In this document: positions 12,558-24,587 of the stretch, one piece after another
Layout: each line of letters starts with the position of its first letter
Position numbering within the stretch: the stretch's first letter is position 1
Assembly (NCBI RefSeq): GCF_010183535.1
Contig: NC_071332.1
Location: 20,956,001-21,020,000, forward strand
Direction: 5' to 3'
From: Caenorhabditis remanei
Taxonomy: Eukaryota > Nematoda > Chromadorea > Rhabditida > Rhabditidae
Length of the DNA stretch: 64,000 nt
Translations under genes and position numbers: made by a program
The notes under the pieces: model-generated
Told to the model about the DNA's origin: nothing
What the model saw: only the letters and a program-made list of their open reading frames with translations
The model's database searches: none

Positions 12558-12593
12558 TTTTCTGGAAGTGGAAGAATAAATAGTAGGGAGAAA

Positions 12594-12897
12594 AAATCTT
12601 ATAAAGGAAGTCTTTGAAGACGCGGCTTTCAAACTATCTTTAAATTTGGTCATAGGTACTTTCGACCACGCGGAGTCCATTTTTTCAATCAAATCCAGCA
12701 AAATGCTTCTGCGAGCCGAGTTATAAGCTCTCAAACTTTTCATATCGTCAGGATAATAACTTCGAGAGCATATAACTCGGTTTGTAGAAACATTTAGCCG
12801 GTTTTAACTGAAGAAATGGATTCCATGTAGTTGAAAGTACCTATGACCAAATTTATAAATTGTTTGAAAGCCGCGTCTCGAAAGACTTTCCCTAGAG
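12594..12897. mobile_element. Fold-back (long palindrome) element
   Basis: The two halves are inverted copies of each other over about 150 nt. The left arm contains GACGCGGCTTTCAAAC and TTTGGTCATAGGTACTTTC; the right arm holds their complements near 12826-12890. The centre pairs GAGTTATAAGCTCTC with GAGAGCATATAACTC. No transposase is present, so it is probably a non-autonomous fold-back or MITE-type element. It sits in the 5' region of gene 8 and supplies that gene's spurious upstream coding extension. Confidence 0.75.
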
Positions 12898-13079
12898 CAA
12901 AAATAATAAACCTAACAAAAGAACGGGTTGCCTAGACTGTAGTAGTGTAATCTGCCACGTCATCAAGGCCCTTCTTCATTTGTGTACGTTGGATGGCCTG
13001 GGAGATAAAGAGTGGGGGCCTAGTCTAGGAGTGTCAACTAATAAGGCTAATTAATGTAACCATAAGTGCAAAACCCTGT

Positions 13080-13217
13080 ATTTATATACCATATATACCA
13101 TATATACCATATATACCATATATACCAAATATACCATATATACCATATATACCATATATACCATACAGACCGTATAGACCGTACATACCGTACATACCGT
13201 ATATAGCATATATACCA
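13080..13217. repeat. 9-bp microsatellite (CATATATAC)n with degenerate flank
   Basis: About ten units of a 9-nt repeat (CCATATATA phase) between 13084 and 13168 are followed by degraded units with CGTA in place of CATA. Because the period is a multiple of three, it produces a false repetitive open frame on the minus strand. Apart from this repeat I see no gene in 12898-13520. Confidence 0.9.
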
Positions 13218-13520
13218 TGGGATATCTTGGATTTTCGAATGAGTGTCTTTGCGTGTTACTTGCTGCAATACACGAAAGATGCGTCAGTAAGATTTGGTGC
13301 GAATTAGTGGACGGGTCCAATGTACATCGTAAAGATTACAATCTTCCTCAAATGACGGTATGTCACAAATAACGGTGTGACGTTGTATTTGCTGCTAATC
13401 CCTTCTATTGACTTAGGAAGATGAGGCCACATTAATTTTCTATCCCTCTCATTATTATTTTTTGCTGTACCCTATCTTCCCTGTTCTGCTCCGTTCACTC
13501 ATCGTTCCTGTTATAGAGAA

Positions 13521-14751
13521 ATGAATCACATCTCCTCCTTGCTCAGAAGCAACCCAAACTACCTCAAAACCTGTATCCTTTATGAGGTACTTGACAACAA
13601 GCCGGTCTTCTATTCCTACAAATCATTCTGCAATAAAGTTGGGCCGGAAGTAATGAGCTACAACGATTTCGACTACTGGTACTATCGGTTCTACAATGGG
13701 GAGTTGAATTTTGATCATGATCGGAGCACTGACCCAAAGCAAAGAGGGTTTTCTGACTTGCCAGTGGAGATATTGAAAAAAATTGTGAAGGACTTGGATC
13801 CAGTTGATCGGTAAGCAATAGGAAATAGAAAATTATAGTTTTTGTTATTTTGTTTCAGGGCCCCGCTGAGATGCATGTCAAAACTGCTGAAGGCTGTAGC
13901 GGATAGTTACCTACCAATCTATAACGAAATTAGTGTCGAGCTATCGAAAGACTTTGCGAATTTTGAGTTGAACGACAAGGAGTTCTTCGTTCACAAAACA
14001 GTAGACGGGTGTTTCATAAAATTCGCTGGTAGACCTACTGTGAAACTGGACATGAACTATCTGGAGAAATCTCTCAAGACTCTTTCTAGCATATGGAACC
14101 ATCCTGGATTCCAAGTCGCCACATTTTCATTGTCCATGTCTGACTGTCAGGATTACCAAGCGCTATTCAACTGTCTACCTGATGTAATGCACGTGAAACA
14201 TTTGAAACTTGATACCAACGCCGCTCAAGTAACACGCCTTCTACCGCATTTCAAGGCTGGAGTACTTGAATCGATTTATCTGGAACCGTATACAACTGGA
14301 AGACAGCGGGAGTTTGTGGAGTCGGAGCAATGGAAACAAGCGAAACGTGTCACTATCAACTCTTTGAGTCTGTTCAACACAAGTCATCTCCCACATTTCT
14401 ATCATTTTGAGAGTTTCAAGATAGTCATGAGAATGTCAAGAGTAGAGCAGATCGTAGCGTTGAGAGATGTAAGTTTTAATCTTATTACTACTAAAATCTC
14501 ATTTTTCTCATTTTCAGATCCTCTTGCAAAACCCCAACTTCCAGTTTTGTCACCTGAAGTCAAAATCCTTCCAGCATCATGTGATGGCTATTGGAGAAGC
14601 GCTTGGTGCAGAGGTACAGGAAGGAAATAATATCAATCATCGTCATTGGATTCCTGAATCCAAGATGCTCTTGGTGATCAAACTGGACAAGGATGGAATG
14701 TCATTTCAACGAAGAGCTCCTTTTTTTCATATCAATGGAGAGATGTTCTGA
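13521..14751 (+). CDS. F-box protein, HTH_48/F-box/FTH, gene 9
   Basis: Exons 13521-13810, 13859-14468 and 14518-14751, giving 377 residues. Exon 1 carries both HTH (MNHISSLLRS to YYRFYNGELN) and F-box (FSDLPVEILKKIVKDL). Exon 2 is the FTH body with DVMHVKHLKL, HFKAGVLESI and SEQWKQAKR. Exon 3 closes the domain (NPNFQFCHLK, MSFQRRAP). An AATAAA signal lies about 30 nt after the stop. It is divergent from gene 8, with which it shares the fused first exon, so 11.5-16.6 kb is a separate sub-lineage of the family. Confidence 0.88.
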
Positions 14752-15341
14752 TTATTTTGGTATATTTTGGTGTAAGAAAAGAAATAAACTTTTGAATTAA
14801 GTACAAGGAGATAATTTAAAATACGCTGAATCTGATACGCTTTACCGTTTGTCGATATCTCTTCTCAGAATAAAATTACGTCTATTGGTGGTTTATATTT
14901 CGATATTTCAATTAGAGACATCTCTGTTAAATTGTTATCAATTTTTCTGAAAATCAGCCCATATACGGGTTCAACCGTGCTAAATCATATACATTTTACC
15001 GTTTGCCCATATCACTGTACCTTTTTTCTAAAAAAGTATTTTCTGTTTCGACCTGAGTCACTATAAGCAGATTGCGTCGCAGTAGTAAAACTGTGTCTTC
15101 TCAGATATTTTTAAATCCTTCTCTCTAAAAATTGGCAAATTTACTAATTAGAGTGTGTAGGATCATATGCAGTGTTTTGTCCTTGTTTGCTCTACGATTA
15201 TCTCATCGCAGGATGCTCTCATGGGAATTTCACACCTGTCCATTCTACCTACATCAGATGACCTCATTCGACCACCTGTCCCTCCTTAGCAGTCAGTAGT
15301 CACTATTCTTTCTTCTTCTTTCTCCCTATTCCCCGTCCTCC
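14752..15341. other. Intergenic spacer
   Basis: 590 nt between genes 9 and 10. It contains gene 9's poly(A) signal and otherwise AT-rich sequence, with a pyrimidine-rich tract immediately before gene 10's ATG. I see no gene, RNA or repeat here. Confidence 0.6.
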
Positions 15342-16622
15342 ATGCCCACCATCCCCGACGTTCTCAAAAGCAACGAGGCCTATCTCAAATCATGTATTCT
15401 TTATGAGATGCTTGCCAGTAAGTCTGCTTCAGATTGCTATCAAAACTTTTGCAAGAAGCTTGGAGCCGACGCGATGAGTTACTATGATTTCGACTATTGG
15501 TACTATCGATTCTACGGTGGGGAGATGGATTTGAATTATGATAGGAGCAGTGACCCGACACCGATTTCTTTTTCTGATATGCCAGTGGTTGTGTTGAAGC
15601 ATATAGTGAAGGACTTGGATCCAGTTGAACGGTAAGTCAACTGAATAGACTTTCTCCTTTTTTATAATTAATTCCATTTCAGAACCCCTCTGAGACGCAT
15701 TTCTACAGTAATGAATGCTGTAGTGGATGATGTAAAATCAGTTTATGAGACTTTTGATTTGAAACTTTCTGAGAGCCAGATGATCATGAAGGTGAATAAA
15801 AATACTGGGATGACATATCAGAATACGGAGAACGGATGTACTGTACAAAAATCAAATGAATCTGGTATTAGAATTGAAAAAAGCTTTCTAGAAAAAGGCT
15901 TTTCTGATATGACTCAAGCATTGACTATTCCGAAACTTAAGATTGACTCCTTTACCATCACATTCTCAAATCCTGAAACCGATCACTCTCTGATCTACAG
16001 CCTCCCCATCGGATTGCATGTGAAATCCCTGAAAATTCATGGAAACTCCGTTGAAGTGGTGCATCTTTTGTGTCATTTTAAGCCAGGAGCCTTGGAAACT
16101 ATTTGTATTAATACACAAGGAATGGGAGACACTGGGATGTATGTGATGCAGCTGGAACAGTGGAAACAGGCAAAACAAGTTGATATAAGTTATGGAAAGC
16201 CGTTTCACGCGGATCATCTCCCATTGTTTTATCATTTTGAACGATTCGAAATTAATGTGTATGGCGTGTGCCCGATTCCAATTGTTTATCTGCTTAATGT
16301 AAGTTTGTTTACTATTTGAGAAGAAGTACCGTAGGTTTTTTTCAAAATTTTTTTTAAATTCCAGGCTCTCTCCCTAAACCCAAATTTCAAAATGTGTCAT
16401 CTGAAATCAGGAATAGAGCAGAATAACATAATCGCTATCATGTTGAAACTTGGTGTGGAGATTGAGGATGAGGACATAGACAGCATTACTCATCGTCAGC
16501 CCATTCCAAACTCCAACGCGTTTTTAAAGACGGAAATTCGACTTGATGGTATCATTATCCATCGAAAAACTTGTTGTTCTAAGTGTTATAAGGTTTTAGT
16601 GGATGGAATGACGACTTCTTGA
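15342..16622 (+). CDS. F-box protein, HTH_48/F-box/FTH, gene 10
   Basis: Exons 15342-15631, 15683-16298 and 16365-16622, giving 387 residues. The start is MPTIPDVLKS. The F-box core is FSDMPVVVLKHIVKDL, followed across the intron by RTPLRRISTVMNAV. The FTH has GLHVKSLKI, HFKPGALETI, LEQWKQAKQ and a long C-terminal exon ending in several cysteines (KTCCSKC). Same exon plan and first-exon length (290 nt) as gene 9, so they are a tandem pair. Predicted SCF substrate receptor. Confidence 0.88.
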
Positions 16623-16855
16623 ATTATTTAAAATAAAAATTGTCAAATATAGCGATTGTACTTCTAGAATTCATCTTTATTGAAAGGAAAGAGGGTTACC
16701 ACATAAAAACCCGATAAAAAGACAGGGTAACTCTTTGGGATAAAAAAATCAAATGATCCACAAGAAAACAGAAAAAAGGATAGAGGTAATATAGGAACGG
16801 CTGGTAATACAGAAAGATTGTATCATGATAAAAAAATGCCTACAATAAAACCACA

Positions 16856-18714
16856 TTAATTTATTTTGACACTTTCCGCCATCCTCTGACTGATATCTTC
16901 CACTCCTTGATTTCCGAATCCCCACATCTTTTGAACCATCGTCCCTTCCCCAGAATTTTCTCCAGAATTCTTCTTCGTCTTTTCATCCTTCTCATAACAT
17001 TCCCTTGCCAAATTTTTTCTATCAGAAATCGCTGCTTTCCCATGCTCATATCCACCTTGCAAGATGCCACTCCATTTTGGCTCCAGGAGCACTCGACGGC
17101 CCAGATTTTGGTAGTAGTTGTACTCAAAGGGATCCGTGCATTTTTTGCATAACCAGCCGAGACCACAGGAGTTGAAGTTCTGAAAAAAAACAAAGATATA
17201 ATGAGGTAATTTTAAAAAAAAACCCCCCTACCAGACGACGATAGTCCTCAAAGACTCTTTGATTCTTCTCCAGTATCCCATAGACCCAGTACCCACAAGG
17301 AGATCTCTCGTGCATCATCAGGATCCTCCCATTGAAAGTCCCAACAAGGCAGACTTTCCGGTACTTTTTGTCAGATATTTTCTCAATTGGTTCCTTTACA
17401 GAATTCCATAGTTCTTTAGCAGTGTCATTGAAATTGGCGAAACGAAGAACTCCGAATCCGGGTGTCTGGCAAGAGACTAGCATGAACATGTTCCAATGCA
17501 TCGGGTCGTATTCATGCAGGACAGAGTTGGTGCCTGGAAATAAAAAAAACAAATGTGAAGATTGTTTTCCTTTAAAATCAAGTGCCGATTACTCACCACA
17601 AGGAATTCCCATCCCGCTTAAAGGTACATAAGAATCGCAAGAAGCTGCTGGAGTTAATGAAGTCGCCGACGTCATCAATCCAACTCTCTCAATCTTTTTG
17701 AGATCTTCTAGAACAAAAATCTGTTTGATGCATGCTTCCATGTCTAGATCCAAATTCCAGCTGGTCATTAACTTGTTGGCACGGAAAATTTGAGATTTTC
17801 CAGAGAATTTTTGGAGGAAGTTCACCAAACTGACAATTTTAGCAATAGTGGCTTGGATGCTGGCCTGTTCGTTTGCCTGAAAACATTGGCACTCTCAGTT
17901 TTGCCATCCCCCTCACCTTACCTGATTTTTCACATCAATTCCTCCTTCGAACTCCCATTCCATCACTCCAATAAGAGTTTTCTCGCGAGACAGAAGACCA
18001 CATAGAAGTTGAGCAGCATGGTGACGAGGAGTCGATGGAAGCACTTTTTCTGTGGCGTCTTTAGCGTGGTAGCTGTTCTGGAGTCTGGAAATATGGGAAT
18101 AGAAAAAAATGGGCTGAAACTCAATTGGAAACACTTTTTATGGCTTTTTGGAACAAAAATTAAGAAGCAAAAAGGGAAAAATCGACATGAGGAATCGAAC
18201 TTGTGCCAGAATTTTCCAAAAGCAACGCGTCTACCGACTGCGCCAATCGAACACAAATTGAGAGATGGTGTTTGGGAATAGATGAAAGAGGGGCGTGTCT
18301 CGCGTTGGAGAGAAGGGGAGGCGAAACTTGGATCTCAAATTTCACCGTCCGAGAATTGTTTTTCAGATTTTGAAAACGGATTTATGGATTAAAATCTAAA
18401 AACCAAAACTCACTTCCTGATAATAGTCTTCCCTCCAGATCCAATCCGCATCTCGATTCTCAAAAACTTGTCGATCCCCGTATGAATCATAATCAAAAAT
18501 TCAGAATCCTTGACTGAAACTCTGACACGTGGCACGAAAAACTCTGTGAAGTCCACAACGAAACGATTCAAACGGCAGGTGGATCTCAGGGAGTGTCTGG
18601 AAACAAGGGAATTAGAGAATTCCTGGATCAAATAAGTTACCTGCTCATCAAATCCAATCTTCCAACCACATTTTGTTTGAGCTCAGTTGATAAATCCGAC
18701 CAGCTAGCTGTCAT
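16856..18714 (-). CDS. Family B F-box protein without membrane tail, gene 11
   Basis: Exons 18641-18714, 18414-18596, 17922-18084, 17597-17876, 17232-17533 and 16856-17179, giving 441 residues in one continuous frame. Residues 1-45 form the F-box (WSDLSTELKQNVVGRLDLMSR, then HSLRSTCRLNRF). The remainder is a nematode-type domain I cannot name, with blocks LVNFLQKFSGKS, SPCGYWVYG and a cysteine motif (C339, C345, C348 in SCGLGWLCKKC) followed by DPFEYNYYQNLGRR. There is no FTH and no transmembrane segment. It is the inverted partner of gene 15. Presumed SCF adaptor; the substrate domain is uncharacterised to me. Confidence 0.85.
18187..18258 (-). other. tRNA-like sequence in intron 2 of gene 11
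   Basis: Read on the minus strand it has a perfect A box (TGGCGCAGTCG) and B box (GTTCGATTC) at tRNA spacing. The anticodon arm and T stem do not pair, so it is a tRNA-derived relic and not a tRNA gene. The same element occupies the same intron in genes 15 and 16. Confidence 0.6.
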
Positions 18715-19016
18715 TTTTGTAAGAATAATATCAAGAAAAAGAAGAGAAAGTGGAAAAATGGACGGGGAAAGTCGAGACGGGCGGTATTGCAACGTGGCGA
18801 CAAGTGGCGACACGTTGGGAGGGTCACGTGAAGGTCAGCAGGGTTTTTTAAAGCAATTTTTTTAAATGAAAACGATTGGGAGGATTCAGAAGCTCTTCGG
18901 AATCCGTAAATAAAATTTCCAGACTTTCTAAATGTTTCGAATGAAATTTATACCAAAAACAATCGAGATAAGATGAAAATCTTTTTATTTATTCAACCAC
19001 AATGCATTACAACTTA

Positions 19017-20281
19017 TTAAAAATTCAAAAAATGTTCAAAACGGAAAGTAAGCGGCAAATTGTCTCTTCTTGGTCCCTGATTAAAGATAATCTCAAACGG
19101 TTTGATTTGATGACGACATTTTCCGAAATTCGGAAGATATTTCAACCCATCGTGAATCTCTTCGATCATCTCCTCACCCATCGCTTCTTGAAATGTCACA
19201 ATGAACTCGTTTACCGTCGGTAGCTCCATTACTTTCTGAAAATGAAGGTAGGTCTTCTTCTTTAAACTTTATACAAGAATCTCACCTCACGAATTTCAAC
19301 CACTTCCTCTGTAGTCAAGAATGAATCAAGTCGTATTTTAACAGGCGACACTTCAAAGAGAGCTCCGGCTCCCAACAACTCCTGAAGTGTATTCCACATT
19401 CCATCCGGCTTCCCGTTACAGACCAAGTCAATAGTGGCTCCAGATTTCACAAATGGGACGAAATCCATAAGACCCTTCAAGTCACTTCTAATGAATCGAA
19501 GATTCTCGATTTGAATTTTATTAGTGAGCGACTTCAACAGTTTCTTCATCACCGCCCAATAGCTATCCCACACTTCTTGATCTTCAAGACAAAGTTGGTG
19601 GATAAGAAGTGTGCCGATACTGAGTCTGGCATGATCCATCACAAATTTCACATGATTCGCAGCAACTTTTAGGAAATCTCCATTCTTGATGAATTTCAAT
19701 CGCCCATCTTTAATAAAGTTGCATCCGCCATCCACTTTGACACATTTCATAAAATTTGGGCCGTAATTGAAAACCAATTTCTGAGAGGAGCATTTCAGTT
19801 CTGCATTGTCGATTTTGATAGGGATCCCGTTGAAAACCATCTTCATTGTTTGACAAACTTCGCGGAGTGGGAACCTGGAATAAGGGAACATAAATTATAT
19901 GTATAAATTTTGAAAAGTTACCTCTCTCTTTGGTGCAGACTTGTAGTGATTTGTTGGATAAGCTCGGGCGGGAGGTTGGTCAATCCTCTATGTTTTGGGT
20001 CCAAGCTGAAATTTAAATTTAAATTTTCTAACGTGATCATACACGACAAGACTAAAGTAAACTCACTCTCTTCCAAAATCCTTGTCACATTGCAAATCCT
20101 TGTCTCCTCCATAGAATCGATAGAACCAAAAATCGAATTCGTAGTACGTGATTTTCTTCTCTCCAAATTTCACGCATAGACCCTTGTATGCTTCTTCAAC
20201 TGGTTTCTTGGAAAGTACTTCATCTAGAATGAATGTGCGGATCTCCAGGTTTCGGGCTCTCTGGTGGCGTGTCAACGGCAT
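19017..20281 (-). CDS. HTH/F-box/FTH protein, gene 12
   Basis: Exons 20067-20281, 19922-20005, 19286-19874 and 19017-19235, giving 368 residues. The HTH is diverged (MPLTRHQRARNLEIRTFILD, FDFWFYRFYGGDKD). The 84-nt F-box exon (LTNLPPELIQQITTSL) has exactly the length seen in genes 1-5 and 7. The FTH region lacks the WKQA motif, so it belongs to a distant branch. Its last exon (EEMIEEIHDGLKYLPNFGK, KPFEII) recurs in the broken gene 14, its partner in the inverted duplication. Predicted SCF substrate receptor. Confidence 0.85.
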
Positions 20282-20595
20282 CGAGCTGGAAAATGGGTTA
20301 CTTTTATGAGGAAGAGAGGGGAGACACGATCAAGACAAAAGATTTTAAAAAATGGGATCAAGAGAAGTAGTGAATTGCGGCATGTAATGCCAGAAATCAA
20401 AAATATGCATAAATCGAGGGCGGGGATTTGAGAACCTGAGTGAGTCTGGCTGGATCGGTAGGAATAGAAAAAAGACGTGTTCCTGAAAATTAGGGTAATA
20501 ATACGGTACAATGGAAACAAAACCCATGGGTGAAACAAGAAAACAATGGTTAGCGATGAAGTTGGAAATTTCAATACTTTATTTGGCTAATCTCA

Positions 20596-21486
20596 TCAAC
20601 TTTTTCTATAAATTCGTAAAATGCGTCCAAACAGACTGCCGAAAAACTCATCGGCCGTCCCTGGTACTTGATAGTCAAAGAAACTTGTCGTCTCTGTTCC
20701 GAATACAATCTCAAGGGCATTTGAATCGAATCCATTATTGACAAACATTGTGAATTTCTTGAAGTGCGGCTTTTTCAGAAGAATCTGAAGCAAAAAACTA
20801 TATTAGCGTGAGTAAAATAATAACTTACATCTCTGATTAGAATCAGATCATCCGGTGAGCAAGAATGAATCATCATTTCAAATTTGCACAAATGAAAATA
20901 ATCGGAAAGCGGTTTAGGAATTAGGAATCCCGTTTTAGAGTGTACTCCATTGAACGTCTTCAGATGTTTCCAACAATCCGTTTCTTTGATTTCATTCCAA
21001 ATTTCTGCGTTCATTTTCTCATTAATACCATTATTAAGAGTCCACGAGGAGAGAAATCCGGGTTGTATGAACTGTAGAATGTTAGGCAGATGTTTCAAAT
21101 CGAATCCTTTGGTGATGAGAGATTTCACGGAGAGTTTATGAGTCAATTCTCTCAAATTTTTCTCCAAAATTGGTTGAAATTGATTCCATGTTTCTCCACG
21201 GCTGCAGTGATTGATCACCAACGTCTGAACGGTCAGTTTCGGGTGCTCTAACACAAATTGGACGCATTTCATCCCGAGCTTCAAGAAATTCCCATTTCTA
21301 ATTGAATACTCCTGTCCGTTATTCCTCAGGGTGCACACAACATTTTTTGTGGAGCATCTGACCACGTTTTCTCCATAGTAAAATTCCAGTCGGTCATCGT
21401 AGACAAGCAGAGAACTTAAGGCAAGTTCCACAGGTAATCAATTACAGATATGCTTCATTCTGAGGGAAACTTGGCGGAGGGCTAAT
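20596..21486 (-). pseudogene. 5'-truncated FTH pseudogene, gene 13
   Basis: An FTH body (20829-21486) and C-terminal exon (20596-20784) remain, reading LNNGINEKMN, IRDV and ILLKKPHFKKF. The start of the body shows LALRQVSLRMKHICN, like the F-box/FTH junction of gene 12 (FPLREVCQTMK), then an in-frame TGA at 21438-21440. No HTH or F-box exon lies upstream on this strand; an inverted-repeat element begins about 35 nt away. The gene lost its 5' half, probably at the breakpoint of the inverted duplication. Confidence 0.75.
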
Positions 21487-21519
21487 CTGATAATGTTTTA
21501 AATAAAAATTATCTGATAG

Positions 21520-21730
21520 TAAACAAAATCGTGACATAACAGGAGAGAGTGCAGACACTATGCAATTTTTTGAATGAAGGTCTCTCAGTGGAGCGCACTT
21601 GCATTAGCAGGTGCTAGATAGGCACGGATGGCAGAGATGTAAAATTGAGGTAGCCAAGGAGAAAGGGGCAGCAAACTTTTGCATTGTGTCTGCACTCTCT
21701 CTTGTTACGTAGACATTTTTGTTTGCTGAA
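21520..21730. mobile_element. Short terminal-inverted-repeat element at the inversion centre
   Basis: About 40-nt inverted repeats bound it. The left arm contains AACAGGAGAGAGTGCAGACAC, shown only in part here, and the right arm near 21690-21720 is its diverged complement. About 120 nt of non-coding sequence lies between. No transposase is encoded. It is the only repeat between the two diverging broken genes 13 and 14 and may mark the rearrangement point. Confidence 0.65.
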
Positions 21731-21875
21731 GTCCCAAAAGTTGTATATTTTTCCTTTGCACCTAGCTTATAACCTTCTGGTCTTGGAGGAAAAAGTCTAC
21801 ATTTCCTCAAAAATGGTTCTAACCCCTGCCGAAATCTCTTTCTTCTAACTATTATTCCCATATTCTCTACTCAAA

Positions 21876-22438
21876 ATGAACCTAACAACTGCCGAAACCA
21901 ACCGAAATTATGCTATTAGATCATTTATTTTATCTGAAGTTATCGCTAAGAATCCTATCGAAATAGCCTACAAGAATCTATGCACAAAACTCGGGGGACT
22001 CGGCTATTGGATACCTGAAATTCGAATATTGGTATTATCGGTTTTACGAAGGAAACCACAGTTTGGAATGCAATTTTACTTCATATAAGTAAGTTTCTTG
22101 AGGGAAATATTCAATTTCAAAAACAAATTTCAGGAACAACCCAAACTATCGCTTCTTGCCTACTCTACCGGCTGATATTATTCTGGAAGTTTCACAATAT
22201 TTGGATTCTGAAGCAAGGTGAGTTCAAAAATAGCTCTAAAATGAAACTAAACATGATTTCCAGATTAGCCTTCCACCAAGTTTCCCTCGGAATGAAGCAT
22301 AGCGGGAAGATGATCGAAGAGATTCACGATGGGTTAAAATCTCTTCCGAATTTCGGGAAATGCCGTCATCAAATCAAACCATTTGAGATTTCTTTTGATC
22401 AGAGATTAATTAGAAGGGGTTTTGGCATTTTTGAATAA
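21876..22438 (+). pseudogene. Chimeric F-box pseudogene, gene 14
   Basis: The HTH exon from ATG 21876 (MNLTTAETNRNYAIRSFILS) breaks at a run of five Gs near 21995. With four Gs the frame would continue into FEYWYYRFYEGNH, as in its relatives. An F-box exon follows (LPTLPADIILEVSQYL), then LAFHQVSLGMKHS, which jumps directly to GKMIEEIHDGLKSLPNFGK, the last exon of gene 12. Roughly 600 nt of FTH body are missing. The 5' part resembles what gene 13 lost and the 3' part matches gene 12, so it is a rearranged, frameshifted remnant. Confidence 0.75.
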
Positions 22439-22682
22439 TTGTTATGGATTGTTGTGAAATATAAAGAGTGTTTTGTTATCTTGGTTGAAGGATTCGAATA
22501 ATACATACATTCTGAACATGTGTAAGACAGTGAGGATACCCTCCTGACCTTCACGTGACCTTTCGCTGCTGTGTTTTCTTAATTGTCATCATCCACGTGT
22601 CACCGGCAATATCGCCCGTCTTTACCATAAATCGAGCATTACTTTTTTGTTTTCTCCTGTTGTTCTTACAAAATAACGAAAA

Positions 22683-24444
22683 ATGGCGGCTAGCTGGTCG
22701 GATTTATCAACTGAGCTCAAACAAAATGTGATTGAAAGATTGGATTTGATGAGCAGGTAACCTATTCGAGCCCCTTCTCCAAAATGTCACAATTTCCAGA
22801 CACTCCCTGAGATCCACCTGCCGTTTGAATCGTTTCGTTGTGGACTTCACAGAGTTTTTCGTGCCACGTGTCAGAGTTTCAGCCAAGGATTCTGGATTTT
22901 TGATTGTGATTCATACGGGGATAAATGAGTTTTTGAGAATTGAGATGTGGATGGGACCGCAGGGAAAGACTATTATTAGGAAGTGAGTTTTAGTTTTAAG
23001 ATTTATATTTATCCATCCGTTTAAAAAATCTGAAAAAAATGTTCTGACGGTGAAGTTTGAGATCCAAGCTTCCCAACCAGTACGAGACACGCCCCTCTTT
23101 TATCTATTCCCAAACACCCACTCTATGATTGTGTTCGATTGGCGCAGTCGGTAGACGCGTTGATTTTGGAAAATTCTGGCACAAGTTCGATTCCTCATAT
23201 CGATTTTTCTCTTTTTGCTTCTTGTTTTTTTGTGCCAAAAAGCAAATTTCCTATATTTCCAGACTCCAGAACAACTACAATGTCAAAGATGCCATCGAAA
23301 AAGTGTTTCCATCGACTCCTCGTTACCATGCTGCTCAAATTCTATGTGGTCTTCTGTCTCGCGAGAAAACTCTAATTGGAGTGATGGAATGGGAGTTTGA
23401 AGGAGGGATTGATGTGGAGAAGAAGGTGCGGTGTTCTAGAACTGTCCGTATCAAAACCATGAATTTTTTCAGGAAGACGCACAAGCCAGCATCCAAACCA
23501 CCGGTGCTAAAATTATCGTTTTGGTGAACTTCCTCCAAAAATTCTCTGGAAAATCTCAAATTTTCCGTGCCAACAAGTTAATGACCAGCTGGAATGTGGA
23601 TATAGACATGGAAAAATGGCTCAAAAAGATTTTTGTCGAAGAAGACCTCAGGAAGATTGAGAGAGTTGGAGTGATGACTTCGACGACTTCATTGACTCCA
23701 GCGGTTTCTATCGATTCTTATGTACCTTTAAGCTGGGCCGGGATTCATTGTGGTGAGTAATTGTAAATAATTGATTTTGAAGAAAAAATCTTGACATTTG
23801 TTTTTTTATTTCCAGGTGCCAATACAATCATGCATGAATACGATCCGATCCATTGGTATTTCTTTGTGCGACTCGCTCTGGAGACACAAGGGTTCGCAGT
23901 TCTTCGTTTTGCCAAATTCAATGACACTGCTAAAGAACTATGGAATTCTGTAAAGGAACCAATTGAGAAAATCTCTGACAAAAAATACCGGAAAGTTTGC
24001 GTCGCGGGGTCTTCCAATGGGAGAGTCCATATGATCCATGAGAGATCTCCTTGTGGCTACTGGGTTTATGGGATGATGGAAGAGAATGTGGCGGTCTTCA
24101 ACGACTATCTTCGTCTGGCAGGTTTCACCTCTTGTGATCTCGGCTGGCTATGCAAGAAATGCACGGATCCCTTTGAGTACAACTACTACCAAAATCTGGG
24201 ACGTCGAGTTTTCCTGGAGCCAAAATGGAGTGGCATCTGGCAAGGTGGAGTTAATCATGAGACTAAAGCTCTTTCTGATAAGAAGAATGTAGCATGGAAG
24301 TGTTATAAAGAAGATGAAAAGATGAAAAAGAATTCTGGAGAAAATTCTGGGGAAGGGACGATGGTTCAGAAGATTTGGGGATTCGGAAATCGAGGAGTGG
24401 AAGATATCAGTGAGATGATGGCAGAAAGTCTTAAAGTGAATTAA
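22683..24444 (+). CDS. Family B F-box protein without membrane tail, gene 15
   Basis: Exons 22683-22756, 22800-22982, 23263-23425, 23473-23752 and 23816-24444, giving 442 residues. Mirror copy of gene 11, with the same exon lengths in exons 1-4. The intron that splits gene 11 before the cysteine motif is absent: LRLAGFTSCDLGWLCKKC reads through, so it was lost here or gained elsewhere. The third donor is GTGCGG, weaker than usual. It ends AESLKVN without a transmembrane segment. Open throughout; presumed SCF adaptor. Confidence 0.85.
23131..23200 (+). other. tRNA-like sequence in intron 2 of gene 15
   Basis: A box TGGCGCAGTCG near 23140 and B box GTTCGATTC near 23185, in the coding direction of the host gene, as in gene 11. 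The short ends TCGAT and ATCGA could pair, but the inner arms do not, so a working tRNA is unlikely. Confidence 0.6.
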
Positions 24445-24587
24445 TTTTTTATTTACTATGATGATAAATGAATTTGAAAAATAAAATTCTTTTCAACGTG
24501 ACCTCTCCCCGTCATCATAAACGTGGCAATCCATCAAAGGTCTAACCGCTTTTTGTTGAATATTCCCTTGAAAAATAACAGAGAAAA

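Noticed and set aside
12600..12743. Upstream N-terminal extension of gene 8 as real protein
   Set aside because: It is encoded by one arm of a palindromic repeat, and no relative has such an extension.
13047..13320. Repetitive minus-strand proteins rich in Met-Val-Tyr or Trp-Tyr-Ile
   Set aside because: They are translations of a 9-bp microsatellite, with no codon structure independent of the repeat.
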